Source of the DNA: Clostridiaceae bacterium | GTDB taxonomy: Bacteria; Bacillota; Clostridia; Oscillospirales; Acutalibacteraceae | Assembly: GCA_016292455.1 (NCBI GenBank) | Contig: JAEDIL010000054.1 | Location: 1 to 12,298 of the forward strand | Length of the DNA stretch: 12,298 nt | Direction of reading: 5' to 3' | Shown here: piece after piece, positions 1 through 6,806 of the stretch | Numbering within the stretch: position 1 is the first letter of the stretch | Layout: each line of letters opens with the position of its first letter | Position numbers and translations under genes: made by a program | The notes under the pieces: model-generated | What the model was told of the DNA's origin: nothing | What the model saw: the letters and a program-made list of their open reading frames with translations, nothing else | The model's database searches: none

Positions 1-74
1 TTGTGCAATATGGCGGGAAATATGCAAGTAAGATGTGCATCAAAGCGTATGCTGTTATTTATTCAGAGGTTCCC
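1..74 (-). mobile_element. Possible terminal end of an IS5-like insertion sequence, running off the window
   Basis: Read on the minus strand, this begins GGGAACCTCTGAATAAAT immediately after CTAA (75-78). IS5-group elements typically duplicate a YTAR target such as CTAA and begin with GG followed by a GAA(T/C)AA-type stretch, so the arrangement fits an element end. No transposase is visible because the window ends 74 bases in. GGGAAC also pairs with GTTCCC at 94-99 across the promoter, so these bases could instead be half of an operator-like dyad in an ordinary 5' leader. Low confidence. Confidence 0.25.
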
Positions 75-80
75 TTAGTA

Positions 81-109
81 ATTATATCACACCGGGAACA
101 TTGTGTCAA
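81..109 (-). promoter_or_regulatory. Perfect-consensus sigma-A promoter downstream of mfd
   Basis: On the minus strand TTGACA (104-109) and TATAAT (81-86) are separated by exactly 17 bases. This matches the housekeeping consensus at 12 of 12 positions. It lies just past the mfd stop codon, points the same way and has no terminator before it, so transcription should start near position 74 and leave the window. The gene it serves is not visible. GTTCCC in the spacer and GGGAAC at 69-74 form an inverted pair around the -10 box that could be an operator. Confidence 0.8.
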
Positions 110-120
110 TTTTTTTACCC

Positions 121-3100
121 TTATTCTTTGCTCTCCGGTTGATTGCCGCTTTTTTCTGCCGATTCAAGAATTTTCAGAACCTCATCAAGCGTCTGAGCTG
201 CCGTATAGTCAGCAAGTCTGACCGAAAGATACGGCTTTGTTTTTGCAGCGCTTATCATTACACGTCCGCGCATGAGCTTTGAAAGCATTGCGAGCGAAAG
301 CGGCTCGAGCTTTTGAATGAAAATCAGCAGAACTGCGCCGCGCTGAGAAATCTCGTAAATTCCGAGGTTTATACATCTGTTCCGTATCATTGCAATGTCA
401 ATGAGTCCGAGAACGGATTCCGGCGGTTCACCGAAACGGTCAATCAGCTCGTCAACAACGTCCTGAGCGTCCTCCTTTGTTCTGACGCAGGCAATGCGTT
501 TATACATGAACAGTCTGTTTTTGACTGAGTCAATATAGGTTTCGGGAATATGAGCATCAACGGCAATATCAATCAGACATTCGGCGTCCTCCTGAGGCGA
601 AGCCTCCTCGCCGCCGTTTTTGCCCTGCTCAACCGCCTGTGAAAGCAATTTCAGATACATATCATATCCGACAGCTTCCATGTGTCCGTGCTGCTCTGCG
701 CCGAGAACGTTGCCGGCGCCCCTGATTTCAAGGTCGCGCATTGCGATTCTGAAGCCGGAGCCGAACTCAGTGTATTCGCGGATTGCCGAAAGGCGGCGCT
801 CCGCTTCGGGAGAAAGCTGTTTTCGCGGATCATAGGTGAGGTAAGCGAATGCGCGTCTTGCACTGCGGCCCACTCTTCCGCGGATCTGGTGAAGCTGGGC
901 AAGCCCGAGGCGGTCGGCGTTTTCAATAATAAGCGTGTTTGCATTCGGAACGTCAACACCCGTTTCAATTATTGTTGTGCAGACAAGAATGTCAATTTCG
1001 CCTTCAAGAAGCTGACGCCAGACCTCACTGAGCTCTTCCTCACTCATTTTTCCATGACCGATGCCGATTCTTGCGTCCGGCAAACGTTCTTTGAGCTTTG
1101 CTGCCGTTCTTTCAATCGTTTCTGTTCTGTTGTGCAGATAATAAACCTGACCTCCGCGGCGAAGTTCCCTTTCAATCGCTTCGCAAAGCACATCAATGTC
1201 CTGCTCAACAACATAGGTCTGAACCGGGTGTCGGTCAAGCGGCGGCATTTCAAGCACCGACATATCACGGATACCGGTCATTGCCATGTTGAGTGTGCGC
1301 GGAATCGGCGTTGCCGAGAGAGTCAGCACATCAACATGCGGAAACTTTTCTTTGAGCTTTTCCTTTTGGGCAACGCCGAAGCGCTGCTCTTCGTCAACGA
1401 TAAGAAGTCCGAGGTCTTTGAATTCAACTGTGCGGGCAATGATCGAATGAGTGCCCACAACAAGGTCGATTCCGCCGCTTTTGAGCCGCTTTTTGATTTT
1501 AGTACGCTCCGAGGTGCTTCTGAAACGCGAAAGCATCTCAATTTCAATCGGGAAGCCGTCAAAGCGTTTTTTAATCGTCTGAAAATGCTGAAAAGCGAGA
1601 ATAGTGGTCGGAACGAGAACGGCGCATTGCTTTCCGTCCGCAACACACTTGAATGCGGCTCGCAGCGCCACCTCCGTCTTGCCGAAGCCTACGTCGCCGC
1701 AAAGCAAGCGATCCATCGGGAATGGCTTTTCCATGTCGCTCTTGATTTCATCAACAGCTATAAGCTGGTCGTCTGTTTCGTCAAACTCAAAGCGGCGCTC
1801 AAAGTCGCTTTGCATATCAATATCCTGAGAAAAAGCAAAGCCCTTTGCGGAGAGCCGCTTTGCATAAAGCTCGGTGAGCTTCTGCGCCATATCGCCGACT
1901 GCGGCACGGACTCTTGATTTTGTTTTTTTCCATTCGTCCGAGCCGAGGCGGTTAAGTCTTACCGCGCGGTCGGTATCCTTTGGTGAAATATATTTTGAAA
2001 CAAGGTCAAGCTGTGTTACGGGAACATAAAGGACATCATTGCCGCGATAGTTAATTTTGATGAAATCCTTTGTTGCCTTTTCAACCTTCATGCTCTTGAT
2101 TCCGTCAAAAATTCCGATTCCGTGAACAGCATGAACAACGTAATCTCCGCGTGAAAGCTCTTCAAGACTTGCAATCCCCTTTCCTCCTGAAAAGCGCTTT
2201 TTGATTCTGCGTTTTGAAACAGCAGCCTTTCTTGAAAGCGAAAAAAGCTCAAAGCCTGCTGTCGGATACCCGAAGCCCGAGCCGACAGAACCGGCAACGA
2301 CGCTGACGGAGCCTGACGGAAACTCTGCCGGAATGACCGGATAGTAATGAGCCGTAACACCCTCGGTTTCAAGGTCAAAAGCAAGCTCCTTTGCGTTCTT
2401 CTCCGTTCCGGCGGCAACAACACAGGTAAATCTCCGTTTGAGATAGGGTTCAAGGTCTTCAAGAAGATAAGAAAGTGTTCCGTCCCAGCCGGAATTGACT
2501 GCGGCATTCACGCTGACAAGACTTTTTACCGGCACATCAAAGCCGCCGCGCGCAAGATTATCCGCAAAAACTGCCCCGCGCGTTTCATACAATCCGAACA
2601 GCTCGGAAACCGAGATGGCAAACCGGTCAAGCCCGCGGGTCAGATAACCGTCCTCAACCATTGCCTTTATATCCTCCTGCAAAAGCTTTTGCGAGGATTC
2701 TGCCTTTTGCTTTACGCCGGAGCTTTCGCAAACAAAGAGAAGATCATTTTTAGTGTAGTCAAAAACCGTTTCCGCTTTTTCATAGGCAAGCGGAAGATAC
2801 CTGTCAAGACAGGAAAGGCGGATTTTGTTTTCCAGCCGCGAAATGTCCTGAGAAATTGTTTCTCGCACCTTCGTCGCGCCGCGTCCCTTGACGGCAGAGA
2901 GAAAGTCTCTGAGCTTTTCGCAGAGGATTTCATCGTTTTCAAAAAGCACTTCGCCTGCCGGTGTGATGAGCACTTCATCAAGGACGTCTGTGCGCCGCTG
3001 GGTTTCAACGTCAAAGGCGGTCAGGCTGTCAACAGTATCTCCCCAGAATTCGGTTCTGACAGGGTCGCTTCTGTCCGGCGGAAAAAAATCCACAATTCCG

Positions 3101-3627
3101 CCGCGAAGCGAAAACTGACCGACTCCGTCAACCTGCGGCGAGCGGACATAGCCGGCAAGAGTGAGTGCAGAAACAAGCTGAGCTTCTTCAATATCCTCCC
3201 CGGGAATAAGTCTTGCGCTGCGCCTTTTCAGTTCCTTTGACGGAACGGTGAGCTGCATTGCCGCCTGAACGCTGCAAACAATATATTTATAGTCTCCGGC
3301 AAGGATTTTTGAAAGCACGCCGATTCTCTGCTGTTCATATTCCTTTGAGGAGCTGTCGGACGAGCGGAAGTTGAAGTCCCTGACAGGATAATACAGCGCC
3401 GCCGAAGAGAAAACATTCAAATCCTCACAAAGCTTGATTGCGCCCGGCTCATCTGCACAGAGAATGAGTGCTTTTTTGCTCTCATTCTCGCAAAGGGCAG
3501 AGATATAGTGAGCCTTGCAGACTGCCGGCAAGCCGATTATTCCGAGCGGCAGTTCGCGGCGGTCAAGACTGCTTTTTGCGGCATTGTATTCATCACTTTT
3601 TTGAAGAATCTTCGTAAATCCGCTCAT
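121..3627 (-). CDS. mfd: Transcription-repair coupling factor Mfd
   Basis: This 1168-residue protein is the full usual length for Mfd, the cytoplasmic DNA translocase that removes RNA polymerase stalled at lesions and recruits UvrA for nucleotide excision repair. The N-terminal UvrB-like module includes RGGIVDFFPP (about 175-184). The CarD-like RNA-polymerase-interacting domain lies at about 485-550 (GDYVVHAVHGIGIFDG). The RecG-like SF2 motor has Walker A GDVGFGKTE (644-652), the Walker B-type DEEQRFGV (745-752), LSATPIPRT (770-778), TTIIETGVDVPNANT (884-898) and the arginine-finger motif QIRGRVGRS (914-922). The C-terminal autoinhibitory TRCF domain covers about 1015-1140. The start is the ATG preceded by AAAGGAG about 6 nt away. 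A large stem-loop precedes it (3668-3719). No clear mfd promoter is seen between the upstream terminator and the start, and no terminator follows. Identification is secure; all helicase motifs are intact. Confidence 0.98.
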   Translation of the reverse strand: MSGFTKILQKSDEYNAAKSSLDRRELPLGIIGLPAVCKAHYISALCENESKKALILCADEPGAIKLCEDLNVFSSAALYYPVRDFNFRSSDSSSKEYEQQRIGVLSKILAGDYKYIVCSVQAAMQLTVPSKELKRRSARLIPGEDIEEAQLVSALTLAGYVRSPQVDGVGQFSLRGGIVDFFPPDRSDPVRTEFWGDTVDSLTAFDVETQRRTDVLDEVLITPAGEVLFENDEILCEKLRDFLSAVKGRGATKVRETISQDISRLENKIRLSCLDRYLPLAYEKAETVFDYTKNDLLFVCESSGVKQKAESSQKLLQEDIKAMVEDGYLTRGLDRFAISVSELFGLYETRGAVFADNLARGGFDVPVKSLVSVNAAVNSGWDGTLSYLLEDLEPYLKRRFTCVVAAGTEKNAKELAFDLETEGVTAHYYPVIPAEFPSGSVSVVAGSVGSGFGYPTAGFELFSLSRKAAVSKRRIKKRFSGGKGIASLEELSRGDYVVHAVHGIGIFDGIKSMKVEKATKDFIKINYRGNDVLYVPVTQLDLVSKYISPKDTDRAVRLNRLGSDEWKKTKSRVRAAVGDMAQKLTELYAKRLSAKGFAFSQDIDMQSDFERRFEFDETDDQLIAVDEIKSDMEKPFPMDRLLCGDVGFGKTEVALRAAFKCVADGKQCAVLVPTTILAFQHFQTIKKRFDGFPIEIEMLSRFRSTSERTKIKKRLKSGGIDLVVGTHSIIARTVEFKDLGLLIVDEEQRFGVAQKEKLKEKFPHVDVLTLSATPIPRTLNMAMTGIRDMSVLEMPPLDRHPVQTYVVEQDIDVLCEAIERELRRGGQVYYLHNRTETIERTAAKLKERLPDARIGIGHGKMSEEELSEVWRQLLEGEIDILVCTTIIETGVDVPNANTLIIENADRLGLAQLHQIRGRVGRSARRAFAYLTYDPRKQLSPEAERRLSAIREYTEFGSGFRIAMRDLEIRGAGNVLGAEQHGHMEAVGYDMYLKLLSQAVEQGKNGGEEASPQEDAECLIDIAVDAHIPETYIDSVKNRLFMYKRIACVRTKEDAQDVVDELIDRFGEPPESVLGLIDIAMIRNRCINLGIYEISQRGAVLLIFIQKLEPLSLAMLSKLMRGRVMISAAKTKPYLSVRLADYTAAQTLDEVLKILESAEKSGNQPESKE

Positions 3628-3667
3628 AAAAACTCCTTTTTTCCAAATGGCAGGTAACGCCCAAAAA

Positions 3668-3719
3668 GCGCAAAACTGCCCTTTCTGCCATTAACGGCAG
3701 GAAAGCGGCGTTTTTGCGC
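3668..3719 (-). repeat. Long imperfect stem-loop in the mfd leader, possible attenuator or terminator
   Basis: An 8-bp perfect outer stem (GCGCAAAA at 3668-3675 with TTTTGCGC at 3712-3719) encloses a second stem, CTTTCTGCC (3681-3689) against GGCAG-G-AAAG (3696-3705, one bulged base). A few further pairs lie between them, so almost all 52 bases can fold into one hairpin. Read on the minus strand it is followed by five Ts (3663-3667) about 35 nt before the mfd start codon. It could be a backup terminator for the peptide operon, an mfd attenuator, or a REP-like repeat unit. The structure is visible; the role is inferred. Confidence 0.5.
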
Positions 3720-3762
3720 GGCTGTTACTCTGATATTGTTGAAAACTCCGGTGTACTTCAAG

Positions 3763-3792
3763 AAAAAAGCCCCGCGCCTTTCGGTACGGGGC
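3763..3792 (-). terminator. Intrinsic terminator of the small-peptide operon
   Basis: On the minus strand the arms GCCCCG and CGGGGC, extended inward by a wobble pair, one A-C mismatch and a CC/GG pair, close a GAAA tetraloop. The hairpin (3769-3792) is followed directly by six Ts (3763-3768). It lies 24 nt after the stop codon of the 39-aa peptide gene, separating the peptide cassette from mfd. Confidence 0.9.
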
Positions 3793-3816
3793 ACACTTGT
3801 GCAAAATCAAGAAGGA

Positions 3817-3936
3817 TCAGTCAATCCATCCGTCCGCATCAATTATTCCCAATCTTTTGAAGATGCTCTCCAGAAAGCTGAAAAAAGCCTGAAAGATACC
3901 TCTGCAGGTTTCATATGCCTTCATTGCAATATCCAT
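3817..3936 (-). CDS. Small amphipathic peptide, 39 aa (second gene of tandem pair)
   Basis: I do not recognise this gene. It encodes 39 residues starting MDIAMKAYETC and ending DADGWID, after a Shine-Dalgarno GAAAGGAG about 8 nt upstream of the ATG. The centre, CRGIFQAFFSFLESIFKRLG (residues 11-30), alternates aromatic or aliphatic residues with polar ones and should form an amphipathic helix. It has one cysteine and a short acidic tail with a tryptophan. There is no signal peptide or double-glycine leader. It starts 24 nt after the 52-aa peptide gene and is followed 24 nt later by a strong terminator, so both genes share one transcript. The two peptides share a layout: Cys then Lys/Arg, a hydrophobic helix, Gly exactly 19 residues after the Cys, then an acidic tail. 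This suggests distant paralogy. Possible roles (all inference) are a bacteriocin-like or modulin-like membrane peptide, a signal, or a small membrane-associated regulator. Confidence 0.7.
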   Translation of the reverse strand: MDIAMKAYETCRGIFQAFFSFLESIFKRLGIIDADGWID

Positions 3937-3960
3937 GATTCTGTTCTCCTTTCAAGATTT

Positions 3961-4119
3961 TCAAGCGTTTTCTTCTTTGTCGCCCCAAATCGTGTCGTAG
4001 AACTTAGTGTAGGCATACGGATCTTCCTCAGTGCCGACAACATAAGCAATCCAACCCATAACGCGGTCAAAGAACTTAACGACATCTTTGCATACGTCAG
4101 TAAAAGTATTCCAGTTCAT
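3961..4119 (-). CDS. Small amphipathic peptide, 52 aa (first gene of tandem pair)
   Basis: I do not recognise this gene. It encodes 52 residues beginning MNWNTFTDVC, with Shine-Dalgarno AAAGGAG about 7 nt before the ATG. Residues 10-29 (CKDVVKFFDRVMGWIAYVVG) form a predicted amphipathic to hydrophobic helix, too short and too charged in its first half for a classic membrane anchor. The rest is acidic and rich in tyrosine and tryptophan (YDTIWGDKEENA at the end). Net charge is about -5, which argues against an ordinary cationic bacteriocin. A near-consensus promoter (4202-4230) lies about 75 nt upstream of the ATG. The 39-aa peptide gene follows directly. No transporter, immunity gene or modification enzyme is adjacent; neighbours are galM upstream and mfd downstream. 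The evidence that it is real is the complete expression cassette: promoter, two strong ribosome sites with tight spacing, and terminator. Confidence 0.75.
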   Translation of the reverse strand: MNWNTFTDVCKDVVKFFDRVMGWIAYVVGTEEDPYAYTKFYDTIWGDKEENA

Positions 4120-4169
4120 GCAATAACTCCTTTCGATGATTGATGATAATTAGCATTACTATTAACCAA

Positions 4170-4186
4170 GGCGGAAATTCCCCACC
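4170..4186 (-). other. 5'-end hairpin in the peptide mRNA leader
   Basis: GGTGG and CCGCC pair (with one G-T wobble) around a 7-nt loop. The hairpin would begin about 9 nt after the predicted transcription start near 4195. A hairpin at the extreme 5' end is a common way to stabilise abundant small mRNAs, which would fit this cassette; that role is inferred. Confidence 0.35.
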
Positions 4187-4201
4187 TCTAAACTTAACAA
4201 T

Positions 4202-4230
4202 ATTCTAAACCAAGTTTGACTTTTTGTCAA
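4202..4230 (-). promoter_or_regulatory. Strong sigma-A promoter of the small-peptide operon
   Basis: On the minus strand TTGACA (4225-4230) and TAGAAT (4202-4207) are separated by 17 bases. The stretch just upstream (4234-4260) is almost pure A/T, like an UP element. The -35 hexamer is half of a dyad, TTGAC-AAAAA-GTCAA (4216-4230), which could bind a repressor. Predicted start is near 4195. Confidence 0.85.
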
Positions 4231-4264
4231 CGTGATTATTAAAAAATTATTAAATTTGTACATT

Positions 4265-4279
4265 CTGCATATTATGCAG
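4265..4279 (-). promoter_or_regulatory. 15-bp perfect palindrome upstream of the peptide promoter (candidate operator)
   Basis: CTGCATA and TATGCAG form a perfect 7-bp dyad around a single central base, ending about 35 bp upstream of the -35 box of the peptide promoter. This position suits a transcriptional activator site. No regulator gene is visible nearby, so the factor is unknown. Confidence 0.4.
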
Positions 4280-4361
4280 TTAAAAAATTGAACATTTTTA
4301 CCTTGCAAAAATACGCCGTACTCAATATATAGACAAAGCGGCAAAACCGACCACAAGAACG

Positions 4362-5399
4362 TCAGACCTTGAAAATGGTGAGACTTTTGAATTTTTCGCC
4401 TTTTTTGAAGGTGCACTGCGGAAATTCAGGTCTGTTCGGTGTGTCGGGGTAATACTGAGTTTCAAGGCAGAAACCGAAGTTTTTGTCAAGACCTATGCCG
4501 TCCTTTCCGGGTTCCCCATCCATGAAGTTTCCGGTATAAAGCTGAACTCCCGGAAGGTCTGAAAGAACTTCAAGTTTTCTTCCGCTCTTTTCGTCTCTCA
4601 CCTTTGCAACAAGGCGCAAGGTTCCGGCTTCGCCGTTGACGCAGAAGTTGTGGTCATATCCCCGGCATTGTCTGAGCTGAACGTCGTCACCGTCAATGTC
4701 GCGGCCGATTTTTTTGAACTCTCTGAAATCAAAAGCAGTGCCCTCAACCGCCCTGATTTCTCCGGTCGGGATACTGTTTTCGTCGGTGGGAGTGAAATAA
4801 TCGCAGTTGAGCATCAGCTCATGGTCAAGAATACTGCCGTTCTTTGTTGTACCGAGATTAAAGTACGCATGATTGGTCAGGTTAATGACTGTTTCACGGT
4901 CGGGGACAGCTTCATAGTGAATTTCAAGCTCGTTTCTGTCGGTCAGGACATAGGTTACCCTGACGTCAACATTGCCGGGAAAGCCCTGTTCGCCGTCCGG
5001 ACTGTGATAGGAAAACTCAACCGCATCATCGTCAACAATGATTGCCTTCCAGAGCGCACTGCTGTACTCCGAGCCGCCGTGCAGACAGGTAATTCCTTTT
5101 TCGTTTGCGGTCACATTATACTTCTTACCGGAAAGTGTAAAGCCCGCGCCGCCTATTCTGTTTGCATACTGACCGATTATTTCGCCGGTATATGTTCCGG
5201 AGTTAATATGGCCGAGAATGTTGTCAAAGCCGACAATGATGTCCCCCATCACGCCGTTGCGGTCAGGACAGACAAAGGAATTGAGCGTTGCGCCGCGTGT
5301 AATTATTCCCGCCTGAACGCCGTTGCTGTTTTCAATGGTATAGAGAAAAACCTCTCTGCCGTCGGGCATATTGTCGTAATGTGTTTTAATAACGCTCAT
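4362..5399 (-). CDS. galM: Aldose 1-epimerase (galactose mutarotase)
   Basis: This 345-residue cytoplasmic enzyme interconverts alpha and beta anomers of glucose or galactose and feeds the Leloir pathway. The family's active-site positions are present: substrate-binding Arg81 in QYANRIG, His107 in CLHGG, the catalytic acid His177 in LTNHAYFNL, Asp249 in GYDHNF, and the catalytic base Glu313 in CLETQYYPD. The ATG at 5399 is chosen because AAGGAG lies 8 nt upstream; an in-frame ATG 21 codons earlier has no ribosome site and would add a low-complexity extension. The 183-bp gap upstream (5400-5582) shows no clear promoter, terminator or gene, only a 12-bp palindrome at 5432-5443, so galM may be read through from the glycerate kinase gene. 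No galK, galT or sugar transporter is next to it. No convincing terminator lies before the peptide promoter. Confidence 0.96.
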   Translation of the reverse strand: MSVIKTHYDNMPDGREVFLYTIENSNGVQAGIITRGATLNSFVCPDRNGVMGDIIVGFDNILGHINSGTYTGEIIGQYANRIGGAGFTLSGKKYNVTANEKGITCLHGGSEYSSALWKAIIVDDDAVEFSYHSPDGEQGFPGNVDVRVTYVLTDRNELEIHYEAVPDRETVINLTNHAYFNLGTTKNGSILDHELMLNCDYFTPTDENSIPTGEIRAVEGTAFDFREFKKIGRDIDGDDVQLRQCRGYDHNFCVNGEAGTLRLVAKVRDEKSGRKLEVLSDLPGVQLYTGNFMDGEPGKDGIGLDKNFGFCLETQYYPDTPNRPEFPQCTFKKGEKFKSLTIFKV

Positions 5400-5582
5400 T
5401 GCAAAATCTCCTTGTTGTTTTCTTTCTACGCGCAAAGCTTTGCTTTCGGCTGCTTCTGCCACTTCATAACAGCATTTTTCAAACTCTTCCGGAGCAGCAT
5501 CAGAAGCTTTTGAAAATCCGACGCTGCAACCGGTTCTCCGTGACCTACTCCGGCAACAATAATTCTCTATTTATGTCTACCC

Positions 5583-6806
5583 TCAGAAATCAGTCAGAAC
5601 AACCGTTAAATCGTTGACGTTTGTCCCTGTGGGACCCGTGACTATCAGTGCGCCGCCTGCTTTGAGCGCGTGATAGGAATCGTTGTTTGCGAGTGCGGCA
5701 ACGGGGTCAACCGATCCGCTTTGGATTTTTGAAAAGGTCTTCCCATCGGCAAAGCCGCCGGCAGCATCGGTCGGACCGTCGGTTCCGTCAGAACCGACAG
5801 AAGCAAAAACAATCCCCTTTTTTCCTTTGAGGAGCGTTGCGGCGCAAAGAGCCATTTCCTGATTTCTTCCGCCGAGTCCGGTTCCTCTCAGAGTCACAGT
5901 TGTTTCGCCGCCGTATATCCATGCGTTTTTGCCGCGTTGCTTCAAGGCTCTTTCAATGAGGACTTTTGCAGCGTCGCGTGCCTCTCCGCAAAGCGAACAA
6001 GACACCTCCCGAACCGTATAGCCAAGCTGAACCGCCTTTTTTTCGGCAGCCGAACAAAGAAGCTCAACGTTGCCGGCAAAGTAATAACCGCCGTCATTGA
6101 TTTTCACGTCTGTGTCCCGGGCAAGAAAAGGTGCAAGCGTTTCCTCTTCCTCCGGAAGATATTTGCGGATAACCGCCCTCACCTGTTCTCCGGAAAGCGG
6201 CTCCGGAACTGTAACGCCCGAAGCAATTACGCTCTTGTCGTTTCCGAGAACATCGGAAAGTGCAACGGTAATGACCTTTGCAGGGTATGCCGCAGCGGCA
6301 AGCCGTCCGCCCTTGACGAGCGAAAGTCTGCGCCTTACGGCGTTCATTTCGTCAATATCCGCCCCGCGGGCAAGGAGCTTTCCGGTGATGCTCCGCTGCT
6401 TTTCCGGCGAAACAAAGCTCTTTTCAAAAAGCGCGCTTCCTCCGCCGGAGAGAAGAACAAGAAGAATGTCATCTTCCCCGAGCTCACCGGCAATTTCAAG
6501 TCCCCTTTCGGCGGCAAGAATACTGTTTTCATCGCTCACCGGGTGAGCAGCTTCAATAATTTCAAAAACCGACGAAGAATAGCTCTTTGCGTGCTCATAT
6601 TTTGTGACAACAAGACCCATGTCGATTTTTGTACCGAGTACGCTTTGGGCGGCTCTTGCCATCGGCACGGCTGCCTTGCCGATGCTCATGACGGCAAGAG
6701 TACCCTTTACGCAAAGCCCGAGATCCGAAATAATTTTTGCGGTTGAATCAAACGGATCGGCGGCAGCAACAGCGGTTCCGATAATTTCAAGAATATCTTC
6801 CGTCAT
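5583..6806 (-). CDS. Glycerate 2-kinase, class II (GckA/TtuD/MOFRL family)
   Basis: This 407-residue protein phosphorylates D-glycerate with ATP. Characterised class-II members usually make 2-phosphoglycerate, feeding lower glycolysis. Recognisable motifs in order are SIGKAA with the conserved Lys44, LLSGGGSALFEKS (118-130), MNAVRRRLSLVKGGRLA (154-170), ALSDVLGND (182-190), YGGETTV (298-304), GLGGRNQEMAL (310-320), GSDGTDGPTDAAGGFAD (338-354) and GPTGTNVNDL (391-400, the MOFRL-domain end). Length is slightly below the usual 410-450. Its ATG overlaps the stop of the upstream hydrolase gene (ATGA), with GGAG 7 nt before it, so the two proteins are translationally coupled and probably work together. 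The hydrolase may release glycerate or a related acid. Glycerate can also come from serine through hydroxypyruvate or from sugar-acid breakdown; no such genes are visible here. Confidence 0.95.
   Translation of the reverse strand: MTEDILEIIGTAVAAADPFDSTAKIISDLGLCVKGTLAVMSIGKAAVPMARAAQSVLGTKIDMGLVVTKYEHAKSYSSSVFEIIEAAHPVSDENSILAAERGLEIAGELGEDDILLVLLSGGGSALFEKSFVSPEKQRSITGKLLARGADIDEMNAVRRRLSLVKGGRLAAAAYPAKVITVALSDVLGNDKSVIASGVTVPEPLSGEQVRAVIRKYLPEEEETLAPFLARDTDVKINDGGYYFAGNVELLCSAAEKKAVQLGYTVREVSCSLCGEARDAAKVLIERALKQRGKNAWIYGGETTVTLRGTGLGGRNQEMALCAATLLKGKKGIVFASVGSDGTDGPTDAAGGFADGKTFSKIQSGSVDPVAALANNDSYHALKAGGALIVTGPTGTNVNDLTVVLTDF

Noticed and set aside
682..1917. A 411-codon plus-strand open frame antisense to mfd (and another of 297 codons at 2347-3240)
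   Set aside because: Both lie entirely within the conserved mfd helicase and UvrB-like regions on the other strand. They have no ribosome site and no recognisable domain, and their composition is what an antisense frame of a codon-biased gene gives.
3722..3760. A TTGAAG-17-CAATAT pair as an mfd promoter on the minus strand
   Set aside because: The -10 matches consensus at only half its positions and the -35 is weak. It is not distinguishable from chance, so no mfd promoter is called.
3736..4143. A 135-codon plus-strand frame covering the small-peptide region
   Set aside because: No ribosome site. It starts in sequence antisense to the terminator and spans both peptide genes, whose own promoter, ribosome sites and terminator are all on the minus strand.
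4162..4416. An 84-codon minus-strand frame between galM and the peptide genes
   Set aside because: It begins inside galM without a Shine-Dalgarno and runs through the peptide promoter and UP-like region, ending in the leader hairpin. It is better explained as regulatory DNA read in frame.
5432..5443. Perfect 12-bp palindrome GCAAAGCTTTGC upstream of galM
   Set aside because: Short and isolated about 33 nt before the start codon, with no promoter next to it. Noted in the galM entry but not strong enough as an operator.
4650..5513. Long plus-strand frame antisense to galM
   Set aside because: galM catalytic residues are intact in the minus-strand frame. The antisense frame has no start signal or known motif.
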